From contig NZ_JALPKR020000002.1 of assembly GCF_023195515.1 (NCBI RefSeq), positions 62,001 through 126,000 of the forward strand: a DNA stretch of 64,000 bases, given 5' to 3'. The notes under the pieces are model-generated. The model was not told the DNA's origin. It was given only the letters and a program-made list of their open reading frames with translations, and made no database searches. Both the position numbers and the translations under genes were made by a program. Positions within the stretch are counted from its first letter, which is position 1, and every line of letters begins with the position of its first letter. Origin of the DNA: Variovorax sp. S12S4. GTDB taxonomy: Bacteria; Pseudomonadota; Gammaproteobacteria; Burkholderiales; Burkholderiaceae_C. Shown piece by piece: positions 45,991 to 55,412 of this stretch.

Positions 45991-47325
45991 TCATTGCGGC
46001 GGGCGCTGGCGCCGCCGCTCTCCACCGCCTTCGCCGCGCTCTCCGCGCGGGCCCGATGCCGCACCGCGGGGCCCCGAGGCGCCGCCGCGCGGGCCCATGG
46101 CCGGGCGCTCGCCCTGCAGCTGAACAACGGCGCCGTCCTTGATGCGGTCGCCGCCTTCGGTCACCACGTTCTCGCCGGCCTGCAGGCCTGAAGTGATGGC
46201 GACCACATCGACATTCGCCTCGCCGCGCTTCACCTGGCGCATCGAGACGGTGCGGTCCTGGTTGATGACATACACATAGTCGCCATTGGGGCCGGTGCGC
46301 ACCGCCGTGACCGGTACCACCACCGCGCGCACCTTGCGCAGCAGCATCTGCACGTTGACGAACTGGCTCGGGAACAGCGTGGTCTGCGCATTGCCGAAGC
46401 GGGCCTTGGCCTTGACGGTGCCGGTGGTGGTGTCGACCACGTTGTCGAGCGTGGAGAAGGTGCCCGTGTCGAGCGTTGCCGCGCGGGTGCGGTCGAACGC
46501 GGTAACCGGCAGCGGCTCGCCCTTGGCAAGCTGCGTCTGGATGTCTGGCACGCGATCTTGCGGCACCGAGAACTGCACATCGATGGGGTTCATCTGCGTG
46601 ATGACCGCAATGCCCGTGGTCGCGTTGGCCGTGACGGTGTTGCCCGCGTCCACCGCGCGCAGGCCGATGCGGCCGGCCACTGGCGCTGTGATGCGGGTGT
46701 AGTCGAGGTTCAGCTTGGCGGCGGCTTCGGCGGCCAGGTCGGTGGTGACCGTGCCTTCGAGCTGCCGGACCAGCGCGGCCTGGGTGTCCACGTCTTGCCG
46801 GGCGATGGAGTCTTGCCCCAGCAGCGTGCGGTAGCGAGCGAGGGTGACGCGCGCGGCCTCGAGCTGCGCCTCGTCGCGCTGGCGCGTGCCGCGTGCCTGC
46901 ATCAGCGCCTGCTCGTAGGGCCGGGGGTCGATGCGCGCGAGCAGCTGGTTCCTGGCGACGGTCTGCCCTTCGGTGAACAGCACCTCGGTGAGCACCCCGC
47001 CCACCTGCGCCCTGAGCGTGATGGTTGCGAGCGGCGTGACCGTGCCGAGCGCGTCGATGGTCACCGGCAGCTCGATCTCGCGCGCCATCGCATTGCCAAC
47101 GGTAACGGTGGCGCCGCCGAAGCCCGGCCCGCCGGCGGTGCTGGCCTTGCGGTTGATGAGGTACCAGGCGCCGCCTCCCAGCAGCAGCAATAACAGCAGC
47201 GCAATCAGGCTGCCAAGCCAGAGCCGGCGGCGCGAAGGCGGCCGGGGCGGCGGGGACGAGGCGGGGTGTACCGGTTGAACAGCAGGCGAATCGCCGGAAG
47301 AAGGCTCGGAGTTCGGTGATTCCAT
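45991..47325 (-). CDS. mdtA: RND efflux periplasmic adaptor MdtA-like
   Basis: The 444-residue membrane-fusion protein has an N-terminal membrane anchor ([22 protein letters not shown]), biotinyl-lipoyl-like halves ([38 protein letters not shown]), a helical hairpin and beta-barrel. The C-terminal tail is Gly/Arg-rich and probably disordered. It bridges the pump and the OprM-type channel. First gene of the mdtA-B-C-channel operon; no regulator gene lies beside it. Confidence 0.93.
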   Translation of the reverse strand: MESPNSEPSSGDSPAVQPVHPASSPPPRPPSRRRLWLGSLIALLLLLLLGGGAWYLINRKASTAGGPGFGGATVTVGNAMAREIELPVTIDALGTVTPLATITLRAQVGGVLTEVLFTEGQTVARNQLLARIDPRPYEQALMQARGTRQRDEAQLEAARVTLARYRTLLGQDSIARQDVDTQAALVRQLEGTVTTDLAAEAAAKLNLDYTRITAPVAGRIGLRAVDAGNTVTANATTGIAVITQMNPIDVQFSVPQDRVPDIQTQLAKGEPLPVTAFDRTRAATLDTGTFSTLDNVVDTTTGTVKAKARFGNAQTTLFPSQFVNVQMLLRKVRAVVVPVTAVRTGPNGDYVYVINQDRTVSMRQVKRGEANVDVVAITSGLQAGENVVTEGGDRIKDGAVVQLQGERPAMGPRGGASGPRGAASGPRGERGEGGGERRRQRPPQ

Positions 47326-47552
47326 GTGTGGTGTGGCAATGCGCAAGTACGGCCGCTAGTGGAGCGCTGGATCGTAGCGCTCCTGTCTTATGAACCGTAA
47401 AGCATCGGTAAAGCTTCGGAAAACGGTGCGTTTCGCGCCCGTTGGCTGCATTCCGCGCGCCCGGCCTGCATTTCGTCGCAGACCCATGGCCCGGGCTCGC
47501 ATGCGCCGGCACAGTCCGGCCCATCGAATCATCTTTTCACCGGAGAAACGCC

Positions 47553-48074
47553 ATGCTGCTGCAGATCATTCTTCATACCCCGAAGTGGGTCTTTGCCGTT
47601 TTTGCGCTGCTCCTGTGGCTTGGCTGCAGGCAGTTGCTGACCGGCCAAGTCAGCCTGGCCAAGGTGACGGTGATGCCCGTTGCCATGACCGGCCTTTCGC
47701 TGGCGGGCGTGATCTCGGCCTTCGGCGATTCGCCGGGTGCCCTGCTCGGCTGGGCCGTGGCCGCCGCCGCGCTGGTGCTGGTGGTGCTTCAGCAGCCCCT
47801 GCCCGCCACCACGCGCTATGACCGCGACGCTCGCAAGTTTCACGTGGCCGGCAGCGCCGTGCCGCTGGTGCTGATGATGGGCATCTTCTTCACCAAGTAC
47901 GCGGTCGGCGTGTCCCTCGCCATGCACCCTGAACTGCGCCAGCAGGCCAGCTTCGCCGCTGCAATCCCGATGCTGTACGGCGCCTTCAGCGGCATCTTCG
48001 CGGCGCGCGCCGTGCGGCTCTGGAAGCTGGCCATCCGCACCGACGCCATGGCCGTGCAGGCCCGTGCGGCCTAA
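47553..48074 (+). CDS. DUF6622-type membrane protein
   Basis: The 173-residue protein has about five hydrophobic helices (WVFAVFALLLWLGCRQL; VMPVAMTGLSLAGVISAFG; ALLGWAVAAAALVLVVL; VAGSAVPLVLMMGIFFTKYAVGVSL). The pattern matches DUF6622 proteins of unknown role. GGAGA before ATG 47553 supports the start. It is followed by two more membrane-protein genes. Confidence 0.75.
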   Translation: MLLQIILHTPKWVFAVFALLLWLGCRQLLTGQVSLAKVTVMPVAMTGLSLAGVISAFGDSPGALLGWAVAAAALVLVVLQQPLPATTRYDRDARKFHVAGSAVPLVLMMGIFFTKYAVGVSLAMHPELRQQASFAAAIPMLYGAFSGIFAARAVRLWKLAIRTDAMAVQARAA

Positions 48075-48113
48075 GATCGCCAGCCGGCCCCACCTTCCAG
48101 AACCACCACGCCC

Positions 48114-48722
48114 GTGAACCTTCAACCATCCCACCTGGCATTTGCGGCCGGCACCGCCGTCTACCTGGCGATTCGCGCCGTGTTCCAGCATCGCGCCGCG
48201 TCCAGCCGCAAGGCGGTCAGCCGTGCCGACACGCGCGACCGCCTGCTGATCGTTCTCGCGGGGGCGTGCCAGATCGGCCTGCCGTTGATCCTGATGCTGA
48301 CGCCTTGGCTCGATGCAGCAAGCTACACGCAACCCGTCGCACTGACTTGGGCGGGCGCGCTGGTCATGGTGTGTGCGCTGTGGTTGTTCTGGCGCTCGCA
48401 CGCAGACCTTGGCACCAACTGGTCCGTGACGTTGGAGCTCAGCCAGAATCATCGTCTGATCACGCAGGGCGTCTATCGCCGCATCCGGCATCCCATGTAT
48501 GCGTCATTCTTTGCCATGGGACTCAGCCAAGCCTTGCTGCTGAACAACTGGATCGCCGGCTGGGCTGCACTGTTGGCGGTTGGCGTGCTCTATGGGATCA
48601 GGACGCCGCACGAGGAGCGAATGATGCTCGAGTCGTTCGGCGACGAATACCGCGCCTACATGCAGCGCACCGGCGGCATCTTGCCGCGCTTCGTGCCACG
48701 CGCTACTACCACCAATTCCTGA
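48114..48722 (+). CDS. Isoprenylcysteine carboxyl methyltransferase-like protein
   Basis: The 202-residue membrane protein ends in an ICMT/PEMT-type domain (LITQGVYRRIRHPMYASFF, later TPHEERMMLESFGDEYRAYM) that methylates lipid-linked or protein carboxyl groups in relatives. Four to five membrane helices precede it. It starts at GTG 48114. The substrate in bacteria is not known. Confidence 0.85.
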   Translation: MNLQPSHLAFAAGTAVYLAIRAVFQHRAASSRKAVSRADTRDRLLIVLAGACQIGLPLILMLTPWLDAASYTQPVALTWAGALVMVCALWLFWRSHADLGTNWSVTLELSQNHRLITQGVYRRIRHPMYASFFAMGLSQALLLNNWIAGWAALLAVGVLYGIRTPHEERMMLESFGDEYRAYMQRTGGILPRFVPRATTTNS

Positions 48723-48752
48723 TCCGATTTTGTCCTCCTGAGGAGCCTCGCC

Positions 48753-49052
48753 ATGAACCTCCATACTTCTTCGAACCCGACCCTTTCCGACATCGAAAAG
48801 CGCGCCCGCCGCCGCGCCGGCGCCAAGATGGGCTGGTACATCCATGCCTTCGTCTATGTACTGGTCAACCTCGGGCTGGTGGCCATCTCCGCGTCGCGCG
48901 GCCACACCTGGGCGATGTATCCGCTCATGGGCTGGGGCCTGGGCCTGCTGATTCACGGCGCCGTCATCTGGTTCATTGCGCCCGGCGGCAGTTTTTATGA
49001 CCGGCTGGTGGAGCGCGAACGGCGCGTGCTGCGAGCGGGGGAACGCGGATGA
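48753..49052 (+). CDS. 2TM-domain membrane protein
   Basis: The 99-residue protein has the 2TM domain: a short basic N-terminus (IEKRARRRAGAK), helix (WYIHAFVYVLVNLGLVAIS) and helix (GWGLGLLIHGAVIWFIA), then RLVERERRVL. 2TM domains often sit in front of LytS-type kinases. Its stop overlaps the kinase start by 4 bases, so the two are coupled. Confidence 0.88.
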   Translation: MNLHTSSNPTLSDIEKRARRRAGAKMGWYIHAFVYVLVNLGLVAISASRGHTWAMYPLMGWGLGLLIHGAVIWFIAPGGSFYDRLVERERRVLRAGERG

Positions 49053-50137
49053 GCGTCGGCGCGCTCTCTCGCTTTCGCGCAGAGAACATCCGCGGCATGC
49101 TTCGGCATGGCCTGATCACCGTCGTCTTCTGCTGCTTCATTGCCGCGGCACTGGCCATCACCCAGCACGAGCCTTGGGGCGCGCAGATGGTGTATTCGCT
49201 GTCGATTGGGCTGATCAGCTGGCTCTTCATCGACGTGGGCCGGCTGCTGATCAGCGGCCACCGCGAAATCCTCTGGCCGTCCGGCCCCTGGGGCTATCTG
49301 CTGGTTGCGGGTGGCGTGACGGTCGGCTTTCTGGGGGGCAATGCCATCGGCGACGCGTGGACTCATCAGCCCCTGCTCAATTTCCGCAGCTTCGCCGAAC
49401 GCAAGCTCGCGACCACGATCATCATCACGCTGACAGCCACCGTCTGCATGTGCTTCTTTTTATACAGCCTTGGCAGAAGCAAGCACATGCGGGGCCAGAT
49501 CGAGCTGGCGCAGCGCAACGCCACGGAAGCGCGGCTCAAGCTGCTCGAAACGCAACTCGAGCCGCACATGCTCTTCAACACGCTGGCCAACCTGCGCGTG
49601 CTGATCACGGCCGACCCGCCGCGCGCCGTGGCCATGCTCGACCGCCTCAACAACTACCTGCGCATGACGCTCAGCGGCTCGCGCGCTCTTGCGCATCCGC
49701 TGTCGGCCGAGTTCGAACGGCTGGCCGATTACCTCGAGCTGATGTCGGTTCGAATGGGCGCCCGCCTGCGCTACACGCTCGATCTGCCCGAAGATTTGCG
49801 CGACACGCCGGTGCCGCCGCTGCTCTTGCAGCCGCTGGTTGAAAACAGCATTCGCCACGGGCTCGAGCCCAAGGTGGAGGGCGGCAAGATCGTTGTGCGC
49901 GCGCGGCAGGACGCCGGCCGCCTGGTCATCGAAGTGAGCGACACCGGTGTCGGCCTCGACGCGGCCCGGCCCTCGCCGATCGACGGTGACGAAGGCGAAG
50001 GCAGCGGCTTCGGGCTCGAACAGGTGCGCGAACGGCTTGCCACCATGTACGGCGACCAGGGCCGCATGAGCCTGGCCGCCGCGCCCGCGGGCGGAACCCG
50101 CACCACGCTCAGCTTTCCCTTGCCCACAGCCGCATGA
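49049..50137 (+). CDS. LytS-type sensor histidine kinase
   Basis: The 362-residue protein has four membrane helices in the first 140 residues, then a His_kinase domain (LETQLEPHMLFNTLANL, His173) and ATPase motifs (PLVENSIRHGLEPK, VSDTGVGL, GSGFGLEQVRERL). It senses a membrane-associated cue and signals to the LytTR regulator, whose start overlaps its stop by 4 bases. Confidence 0.93.
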   Translation: MSVGALSRFRAENIRGMLRHGLITVVFCCFIAAALAITQHEPWGAQMVYSLSIGLISWLFIDVGRLLISGHREILWPSGPWGYLLVAGGVTVGFLGGNAIGDAWTHQPLLNFRSFAERKLATTIIITLTATVCMCFFLYSLGRSKHMRGQIELAQRNATEARLKLLETQLEPHMLFNTLANLRVLITADPPRAVAMLDRLNNYLRMTLSGSRALAHPLSAEFERLADYLELMSVRMGARLRYTLDLPEDLRDTPVPPLLLQPLVENSIRHGLEPKVEGGKIVVRARQDAGRLVIEVSDTGVGLDAARPSPIDGDEGEGSGFGLEQVRERLATMYGDQGRMSLAAAPAGGTRTTLSFPLPTAA

Positions 50138-50973
50138 AACCCACTGCCCTCATTGCCGAAGACGAGCCCCTGCTCGCCCACGCCCTCAAGGCCGAACTGG
50201 CCGCGGCGTGGCCTGAACTGCAGGTGCTTGCCACCGCGGGCGATGGCCGCAGCGCCGTGCGCGAGGCGCTGCGGCTGCTGCCCCAGGTGCTGTTCTTCGA
50301 CATTCGCATGCCTGGGCTGGACGGCCTGGGTGCCGCGGCCGAACTGGCCGACCGCTGGCCCACCGACGAGGCGCCCATGCCGCAACTCGTCTTCGTGACC
50401 GCCTACGACGAATATGCCGCCCGCGCCTTCGAGACCCAGGCCATCGACTACGTGCTCAAGCCCGTGCAGCCCGAGCGCCTGCGCAAGACCGTGCTGCGGC
50501 TCCGGCAGGCGTTGGCGGCGCAGCAACAGGCCAACCTGGCTTCGGCCGTTGCCGACGAGGCCCTGGAGAGAACCCTTGCGCAGTGGCGCCAGGTGCTTGC
50601 CGCTGCGGGTAACGGCGGATCGCCGCCGCCCGCCTCCGCCGCCCCGCTGAAGATGATTGCCGCCAGCGAAGCCGGTGGAAGCACCGTGCGCATGGTTCCA
50701 ATCGACGAAGTGCTGTACTTCGAGGCGGCCGACAAGTACATCCGCGTGCTGACCGCCAGGCATGAATACCTGATCCGCACGCCGCTGAAGCAGCTGCTGA
50801 CCCAGCTCGACCCCGAGGTCTTCTGGCAGGTGCACCGCGCGGTGGTGGTGCGCAGTGCGGCCATCGAGGCCGTGCACCGCGACGAGGCCGGCAAGCTGCA
50901 CCTGGACCTGAGGGGCCGGCCCGAAAAAATTCCGGTCAGCCGGCTTTACGGCCACCTCTTTCGCGCCATGTGA
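50134..50973 (+). CDS. LytTR response regulator (AlgR/LytR type)
   Basis: The 279-residue regulator has a receiver domain (IAEDEPLL; Asp56 in FFDIRMPGLDG; FVTAYDEYAARAF; YVLKPVQPERL) and a LytTR DNA-binding domain (VLYFEAADKYIRVLTARHEYLIRTPLKQLLTQL, FWQVHRAVVV). It is translated from the stop of its kinase. A terminator follows 22 bases after the stop, closing the 2TM-kinase-regulator operon. Confidence 0.94.
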   Translation: MKPTALIAEDEPLLAHALKAELAAAWPELQVLATAGDGRSAVREALRLLPQVLFFDIRMPGLDGLGAAAELADRWPTDEAPMPQLVFVTAYDEYAARAFETQAIDYVLKPVQPERLRKTVLRLRQALAAQQQANLASAVADEALERTLAQWRQVLAAAGNGGSPPPASAAPLKMIAASEAGGSTVRMVPIDEVLYFEAADKYIRVLTARHEYLIRTPLKQLLTQLDPEVFWQVHRAVVVRSAAIEAVHRDEAGKLHLDLRGRPEKIPVSRLYGHLFRAM

Positions 50974-50995
50974 AATCGACAGTCGAACGCGCATA

Positions 50996-51031
50996 AAAAA
51001 GCCGGCTCCCCTTCAAGGGAGCCGGCTTTTT
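50996..51031. terminator. Bidirectional rho-independent terminator
   Basis: A 15-bp perfect stem (AAAAAGCCGGCTCCC at 50996-51010 with GGGAGCCGGCTTTTT at 51017-51031) encloses a 6-base loop and has T or A runs on both sides. It can end the LytTR operon from the left and the 51067 gene from the right. Confidence 0.95.
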
Positions 51032-51066
51032 AGACTTTGCGAATCGCGCCTTGAAGGCGCTATGGC

Positions 51067-51417
51067 TTAACGCCAGTGGCGATGGCCGTGGCCGTGCCCA
51101 TGACCGCGGTAGTAGCCACGCGGTGCGTAATACGCCGGGGGAGCGTAGTACACCGGTGCCGGGCGGTAATACACCGGCGGCGGCGGACGGTAGTACACCG
51201 GGGGCGGCGGCGCGTAATACACAGGCGCGGGGGCTGCATAAACCGGGGCCGGGTAGTAGGCCGGAGCGCCCACGCCCACGGACACGCCCGGAAGGCCCAC
51301 GCCCACAGACCAGCTCACGTCGCCGCGGGCACTGGCCGAAGTGGCCGCAAACAAAGCGCCGGCTGCCACGACACCCGCGGCGGCCCATTTGAAGAAGGTT
51401 GAACGTGTGAGGCTCAT
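51067..51417 (-). CDS. Secreted Tyr/Pro-rich repeat protein
   Basis: The 116-residue protein has a signal peptide (STFFKWAAAGVVAAGALFAATSASA) and then short YYxPPPPVYYRP-type repeats (about residues 50-95), ending in a His/Gly-rich tail (GHGHGHGHRHW) that may bind metal. AGGAG lies 10 bases before ATG 51417. Similar small exported proteins are common in Comamonadaceae and their role is unknown. It shares the terminator with the LytTR operon. Confidence 0.85.
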   Translation of the reverse strand: MSLTRSTFFKWAAAGVVAAGALFAATSASARGDVSWSVGVGLPGVSVGVGAPAYYPAPVYAAPAPVYYAPPPPVYYRPPPPVYYRPAPVYYAPPAYYAPRGYYRGHGHGHGHRHWR

Positions 51418-51552
51418 GATCTTTGAACTCCTGGTTGGGGCGTTATCCGCCCATGTAGATATTGAACGCGCCAAATGCAAAGCGGTTGCCCGCCGTAATG
51501 TGAAGAACGTTGCCAAAAGTAACCGGGAGGGGGTGCCCTCTAGAATGCCGCA

Positions 51553-53367
51553 ATGACCTCCCCGACCGACAAAGACAGCGCGAAAACGGCCGCTGCACCG
51601 AGTAATTTCTTGCGCCACGTGATCGAAAACGACCTTGCGCAGGGTGCCTATTCTGGCCGCAAGTGGGGTGGCTCGCCCGGCGACGCCGCCCATCACGCCC
51701 AAGGCATGCCCGACCCGGCCAAGGTTCGCATGCGCTTTCCGCCGGAGCCCAATGGCTACCTGCACATCGGCCATGCCAAGAGCATCTGGCTCAACTTCGA
51801 GCTGGCCAAGGAATACGGCGGCGTGTGCCACCTGCGCTTCGACGACACCAACCCGGAGAAGGAAGAGCAGGAATACGTCGATTCCATCCGCGACGCGGTC
51901 AAGTGGCTCGGCTACGAAACCTACCTGGCAGACCGCCCCAGCGCCCCTGGCACCCTACAGCCGCACGAGTATTTTGCGAGCGACTACTTCGACTTCATGT
52001 ACCGCGCCGCCGAATACCTGATTGGCGCCGGCCTGGCCTATGTGGACGAGCAAAGCGCCGAAGAGATCCGCGCCAACCGCGGTGACTTCAACACGCCCGG
52101 CACCGACAGCCCCTTCCGCAGCCGCAGCGCGGAAGAAAACCTCGCCCGCTTCCGCGCCATGCGGGACGGCCAGTTGCCCGACGGCGCCGCCATCCTGCGC
52201 GCCAAGATCGACATGGCGAGCCCCAACATCAACATGCGCGACCCCGCGCTGTACCGCATACGGCGTGCAACGCACCACAACACCGGCGATAAATGGTGCA
52301 TCTACCCGATGTACACCTTTGCGCACCCGATCGAAGACGCGCTGGAGCAGATCACCCACTCCATCTGCACGCTGGAGTTCGAAGACCAGCGCCCCTTCTA
52401 CGACTGGCTGCTCGACCGCCTGGCCGAAGGCGGCCTCATCGCGAGCCCGCATCCGCGCCAGTATGAATTTGCTCGCCTGAACGTCACCCACGTGCTCACC
52501 AGCAAGCGCAAGCTGCGCCAGCTGGTCGAAGAAAAGCACGTCGACGGCTGGGACGACCCGCGCATGCCCACGCTGGCGGGCCTGCGCCGCCGCGGCTACA
52601 CGCCCGAGGCGCTGCGGCTGTTCTGCGAACGCAGCGGCACCACCAAGTCCGGCGGCTGGATCGACTACGCCAGCCTGGAAGCCGCGCTGCGCGACACCCT
52701 GGACCCCATCGCGCCGCGCGCCATGGCCGTGCTCGACCCCGTGAAGCTGGTCATTACCAACTGGGGCGAACTCATGGGTGGCGACGAGGTACTCGACGAC
52801 TGCTCGGCTCCCGTGCACCCGCATCACCCTGAAATGGGCAAGCGCGAGTTCAAGCTCGGCCGCGAGGTGTGGATCGAGCGCACCGACTACGAGGAAGTGC
52901 AGCCCAAGGGTTTCTTCCGCCTGTTCCCCCGCAACAAGGTGCGGCTCAAATACGGCCACGTCATCGAATGCACCGGCGGCACCAAGGACGCGAGCGGCAA
53001 ACTCATCGAAGTGCAGGCCACGCTGGTGCCCGACACCAAGAGCGGCACGCCCGGCGCCGACGCCATCAAGGTGAAGGGCAACATCACCTGGGTGGCCGCG
53101 GCTGATGCGGTGCAGGCCGAGGTGCGCTTGTATGAGCGGCTGTTTGCGGCGGCCAACCCGGGCAGCGGGGAGCTGATGGATGAGCTCAACAAGGCCAGCC
53201 TTGAAGCTTGCACGGCCTATGTAGAACCGTCACTCGCAAAGGCCGAGCCCGGCGTCGGCATCCAGTTCGAGCGGCATGGGTACTTCGTGCGCGACACCAA
53301 GGCGAGTACCGACGGCAAGCCGGTGTTCAATCGCGCCGCTGGCATGCGGGACAGCTGGGGCAAGTAA
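51553..53367 (+). CDS. glnS: Glutaminyl-tRNA synthetase
   Basis: The 604-residue class I enzyme charges tRNA-Gln. Signature PPEPNGYLHIGHAKS holds the HIGH-type motif, and VLTSKRKL stands for KMSKS. Anticodon-binding domains follow (DPVKLVITNWGE; RLKYGHVIECTGG). It is a little longer than E. coli GlnS (554 residues), with a short N-terminal extension. No frameshift is seen. Confidence 0.97.
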   Translation: MTSPTDKDSAKTAAAPSNFLRHVIENDLAQGAYSGRKWGGSPGDAAHHAQGMPDPAKVRMRFPPEPNGYLHIGHAKSIWLNFELAKEYGGVCHLRFDDTNPEKEEQEYVDSIRDAVKWLGYETYLADRPSAPGTLQPHEYFASDYFDFMYRAAEYLIGAGLAYVDEQSAEEIRANRGDFNTPGTDSPFRSRSAEENLARFRAMRDGQLPDGAAILRAKIDMASPNINMRDPALYRIRRATHHNTGDKWCIYPMYTFAHPIEDALEQITHSICTLEFEDQRPFYDWLLDRLAEGGLIASPHPRQYEFARLNVTHVLTSKRKLRQLVEEKHVDGWDDPRMPTLAGLRRRGYTPEALRLFCERSGTTKSGGWIDYASLEAALRDTLDPIAPRAMAVLDPVKLVITNWGELMGGDEVLDDCSAPVHPHHPEMGKREFKLGREVWIERTDYEEVQPKGFFRLFPRNKVRLKYGHVIECTGGTKDASGKLIEVQATLVPDTKSGTPGADAIKVKGNITWVAAADAVQAEVRLYERLFAAANPGSGELMDELNKASLEACTAYVEPSLAKAEPGVGIQFERHGYFVRDTKASTDGKPVFNRAAGMRDSWGK

Positions 53368-53411
53368 TCCCTCAAGGACTTAGGCGAATTAATCCACCAC
53401 ACTAAAAAATC

Positions 53412-54191
53412 ATGGAACAACTGCTCGCCAAACTCACGAATCTCGGGTACGAGTTTTTTGGAATCATCTTGCCCGGCATTGTTGCGTTTGTTTTTCTAGT
53501 TATGTGGTGGGTCGCGCTGGGTCAACTCGCGCCCTATTTATCGTCCAATTTCTTCCCACACCTCACGTCCAACAACGCATCTTTAATTATAGAGTCAATC
53601 AGCGTAAGAACCGGAATTGGGATCGCACTCCCAACCTTAATAATTACATATTTTCTGGGACATATTTTGCAGTGGACCGCAAGATCGGGAAAGGCCAGCG
53701 AAAAGAATCTAAAAGATGCATTTCAAAGAACCATCCGATCTCTATTTTTCAAAATTCCCAAGCACGAAGATTCATTTGAGCCGAGTTTAAAACCTTTTTT
53801 TGAAGCAGTTCAAGGAAAATTTTCCCAAAATGGCACCCCTTTGACTTGGGTGCAATTCTATCCAATCGCAAAGTGCTATCTTGCGCGAAATTTCAACCAA
53901 TCCCTAGTCTCCAATTATCAAAATAAATATACGCTACATCGATCAATCACGCTTGCTTCGGCCTGTTTATTTTGGTTGAGCCTCTTCGGGATCATGGCCG
54001 GAGCGGTGACAATTCATTACATTCAAATCCAACCTCGCTGGTGGCTTCTCAGTTTTCTTGCTGGATTTTCGCTAGTATCAGTCTGGGGATTTTCCGATAG
54101 CTACGCATACAACTGGCGTCTCTTTGGCAACTCCATTGTTACGGAAACCTATTCTTTGATTTTCGGCCCCAATGATCAATCTAAGCCATAA
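53412..54191 (+). CDS. 4-TM membrane protein of an AT-rich island, unknown
   Basis: The 259-residue protein has four membrane helices (about residues 15-37, 67-88, 179-203, 209-228) with a polar cytoplasmic section between the second and third. The start is YEFFGIILPGIVAFVFLVMWWVALG. No family was recognised. The gene and its partner are visibly AT-rich against flanks near 65 percent G+C, with different codon use, indicating recent gain between glnS and the pseudouridine synthase gene. Its end overlaps the nuclease start by 20 bases, so the two are translated together. A membrane effector plus nuclease pair fits a defence module (inference). Confidence 0.7.
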   Translation: MEQLLAKLTNLGYEFFGIILPGIVAFVFLVMWWVALGQLAPYLSSNFFPHLTSNNASLIIESISVRTGIGIALPTLIITYFLGHILQWTARSGKASEKNLKDAFQRTIRSLFFKIPKHEDSFEPSLKPFFEAVQGKFSQNGTPLTWVQFYPIAKCYLARNFNQSLVSNYQNKYTLHRSITLASACLFWLSLFGIMAGAVTIHYIQIQPRWWLLSFLAGFSLVSVWGFSDSYAYNWRLFGNSIVTETYSLIFGPNDQSKP

Positions 54192-54750
54192 AAATCTAGT
54201 AGCCATTGATGTTGAAACCAGTGGGGCTAATCCATTCAAACATGAGGTCTTAGCAATTGGTTTTTCTCCAATCGATGAGAGCATTCCCTCGAAAACCGTT
54301 TACATCCGCCATAACGAGATCGAGTGGAGCCCTCATGCGCATGAAATTTTCCTGAACTACTCTGAAGAATGGGAAAAGCAATCAGTAAATCCAACATTGG
54401 CGCACAAAGAAATCGAGAATTATCTTTCTCAACACTTCAGAGATCATGCCATCACACCCGTCGGTCACAATATTGGATTTGACTTGGCTTTTCTTCGAAA
54501 ATTAGCTTTTCAAAGCGGGCACGAGCATATATCCGGCATCTCTCACAGGGCTGTCGATACTCACACGTTACTTTACGTACTCGCGCTTAAAAATATAATA
54601 CCAATCTCTGCCACGACGTCTGACGGTGCTTTTTCTTATTTTGGGATAGGAATAGAAGACAAGGATCGCCACACGGCAATTGGAGATGCAGAAGCGACAA
54701 GCGACCTCTTGAAGAAAATTCTCAAGAAATTCAGCGAAATTAGCAGCTAA
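54172..54750 (+). CDS. DEDDh 3'-5' exonuclease (DnaQ/RNase T fold)
   Basis: The 192-residue product has the four DEDDh acidic residues: Asp13 and Glu15 (AIDVETSG), Asp104 (GHNIGFDLAFL), and His167/Asp172 (HTAIGD). This is a complete 3'-5' exonuclease active site for DNA or RNA. It lacks polymerase or helicase parts, so it is not a DnaQ proofreader by context. ATG 54172 lies inside the membrane protein gene, 20 bases before its stop. AT-rich like its partner. Confidence 0.88.
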   Translation: MINLSHKNLVAIDVETSGANPFKHEVLAIGFSPIDESIPSKTVYIRHNEIEWSPHAHEIFLNYSEEWEKQSVNPTLAHKEIENYLSQHFRDHAITPVGHNIGFDLAFLRKLAFQSGHEHISGISHRAVDTHTLLYVLALKNIIPISATTSDGAFSYFGIGIEDKDRHTAIGDAEATSDLLKKILKKFSEISS

Positions 54751-54829
54751 AAAGCAGAAAGCATGTAGCATCCACAGCAACGAAGTGCCGCTGCGTGCAG
54801 TCGTCAGGCACATGGTGTCGTAGGGTTAA

Positions 54830-55378
54830 ATGAATCCTCCCAACCCTCCCCGCCTCATCCGCTTCAACAAGCCCTATGGCGTGCTCAGCCAGTTCACGCC
54901 CGAGGGCCGCTGGCGCGGGCTGAAAGACTTCATCGATATTCCCGGCGTCTACGTCGCCGGGCGCCTCGATGCCGACAGCGAAGGCCTGCTGCTGCTCACC
55001 AATGACGGCCAGCTCCAGGCGCGCATTGCCGATCCGCGCTTCAAAATGGAGAAGACCTATTGGGTGCAGGTGGAAGGCGTTCCCACCGAGGAGGCGCTGG
55101 CCGCGCTGCGCGAAGGCGTGCAACTCAACGATGGCCTTACGCGGCCCGCCCGCGCGCGTCTGCTCCATCCACCGCCCGATGTGTGGGCGCGGCAGCCGCC
55201 CATCAGGGAACGCAAGAGCATTCCGACCGCGTGGCTGGAACTGGCGATCAGCGAAGGCCGCAACCGCCAGGTGCGGCGCATGACCGCCGCCGTGGGGCTT
55301 CCCACCCTGCGCCTGATTCGCGCTGCCATCGGGCCGCACACGCTGGACGGACTGGCGCCCGGCGCCTGGGCGGAGTAG
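54830..55378 (+). CDS. rluE: RluE-type rRNA pseudouridine synthase
   Basis: The 182-residue enzyme belongs to the RsuA/RluE group: [14 protein letters not shown], catalytic [17 protein letters not shown] (Asp47), [16 protein letters not shown] and [24 protein letters not shown]. Without an S4 domain and at this length it fits RluE, which modifies U2457 of 23S rRNA in E. coli. It follows the AT-rich island by 79 bases. Confidence 0.9.
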   Translation: MNPPNPPRLIRFNKPYGVLSQFTPEGRWRGLKDFIDIPGVYVAGRLDADSEGLLLLTNDGQLQARIADPRFKMEKTYWVQVEGVPTEEALAALREGVQLNDGLTRPARARLLHPPPDVWARQPPIRERKSIPTAWLELAISEGRNRQVRRMTAAVGLPTLRLIRAAIGPHTLDGLAPGAWAE

Positions 55379-55412
55379 CGCAGCGGCACACCTTTCATTC
55401 ATTCGATCTCTT

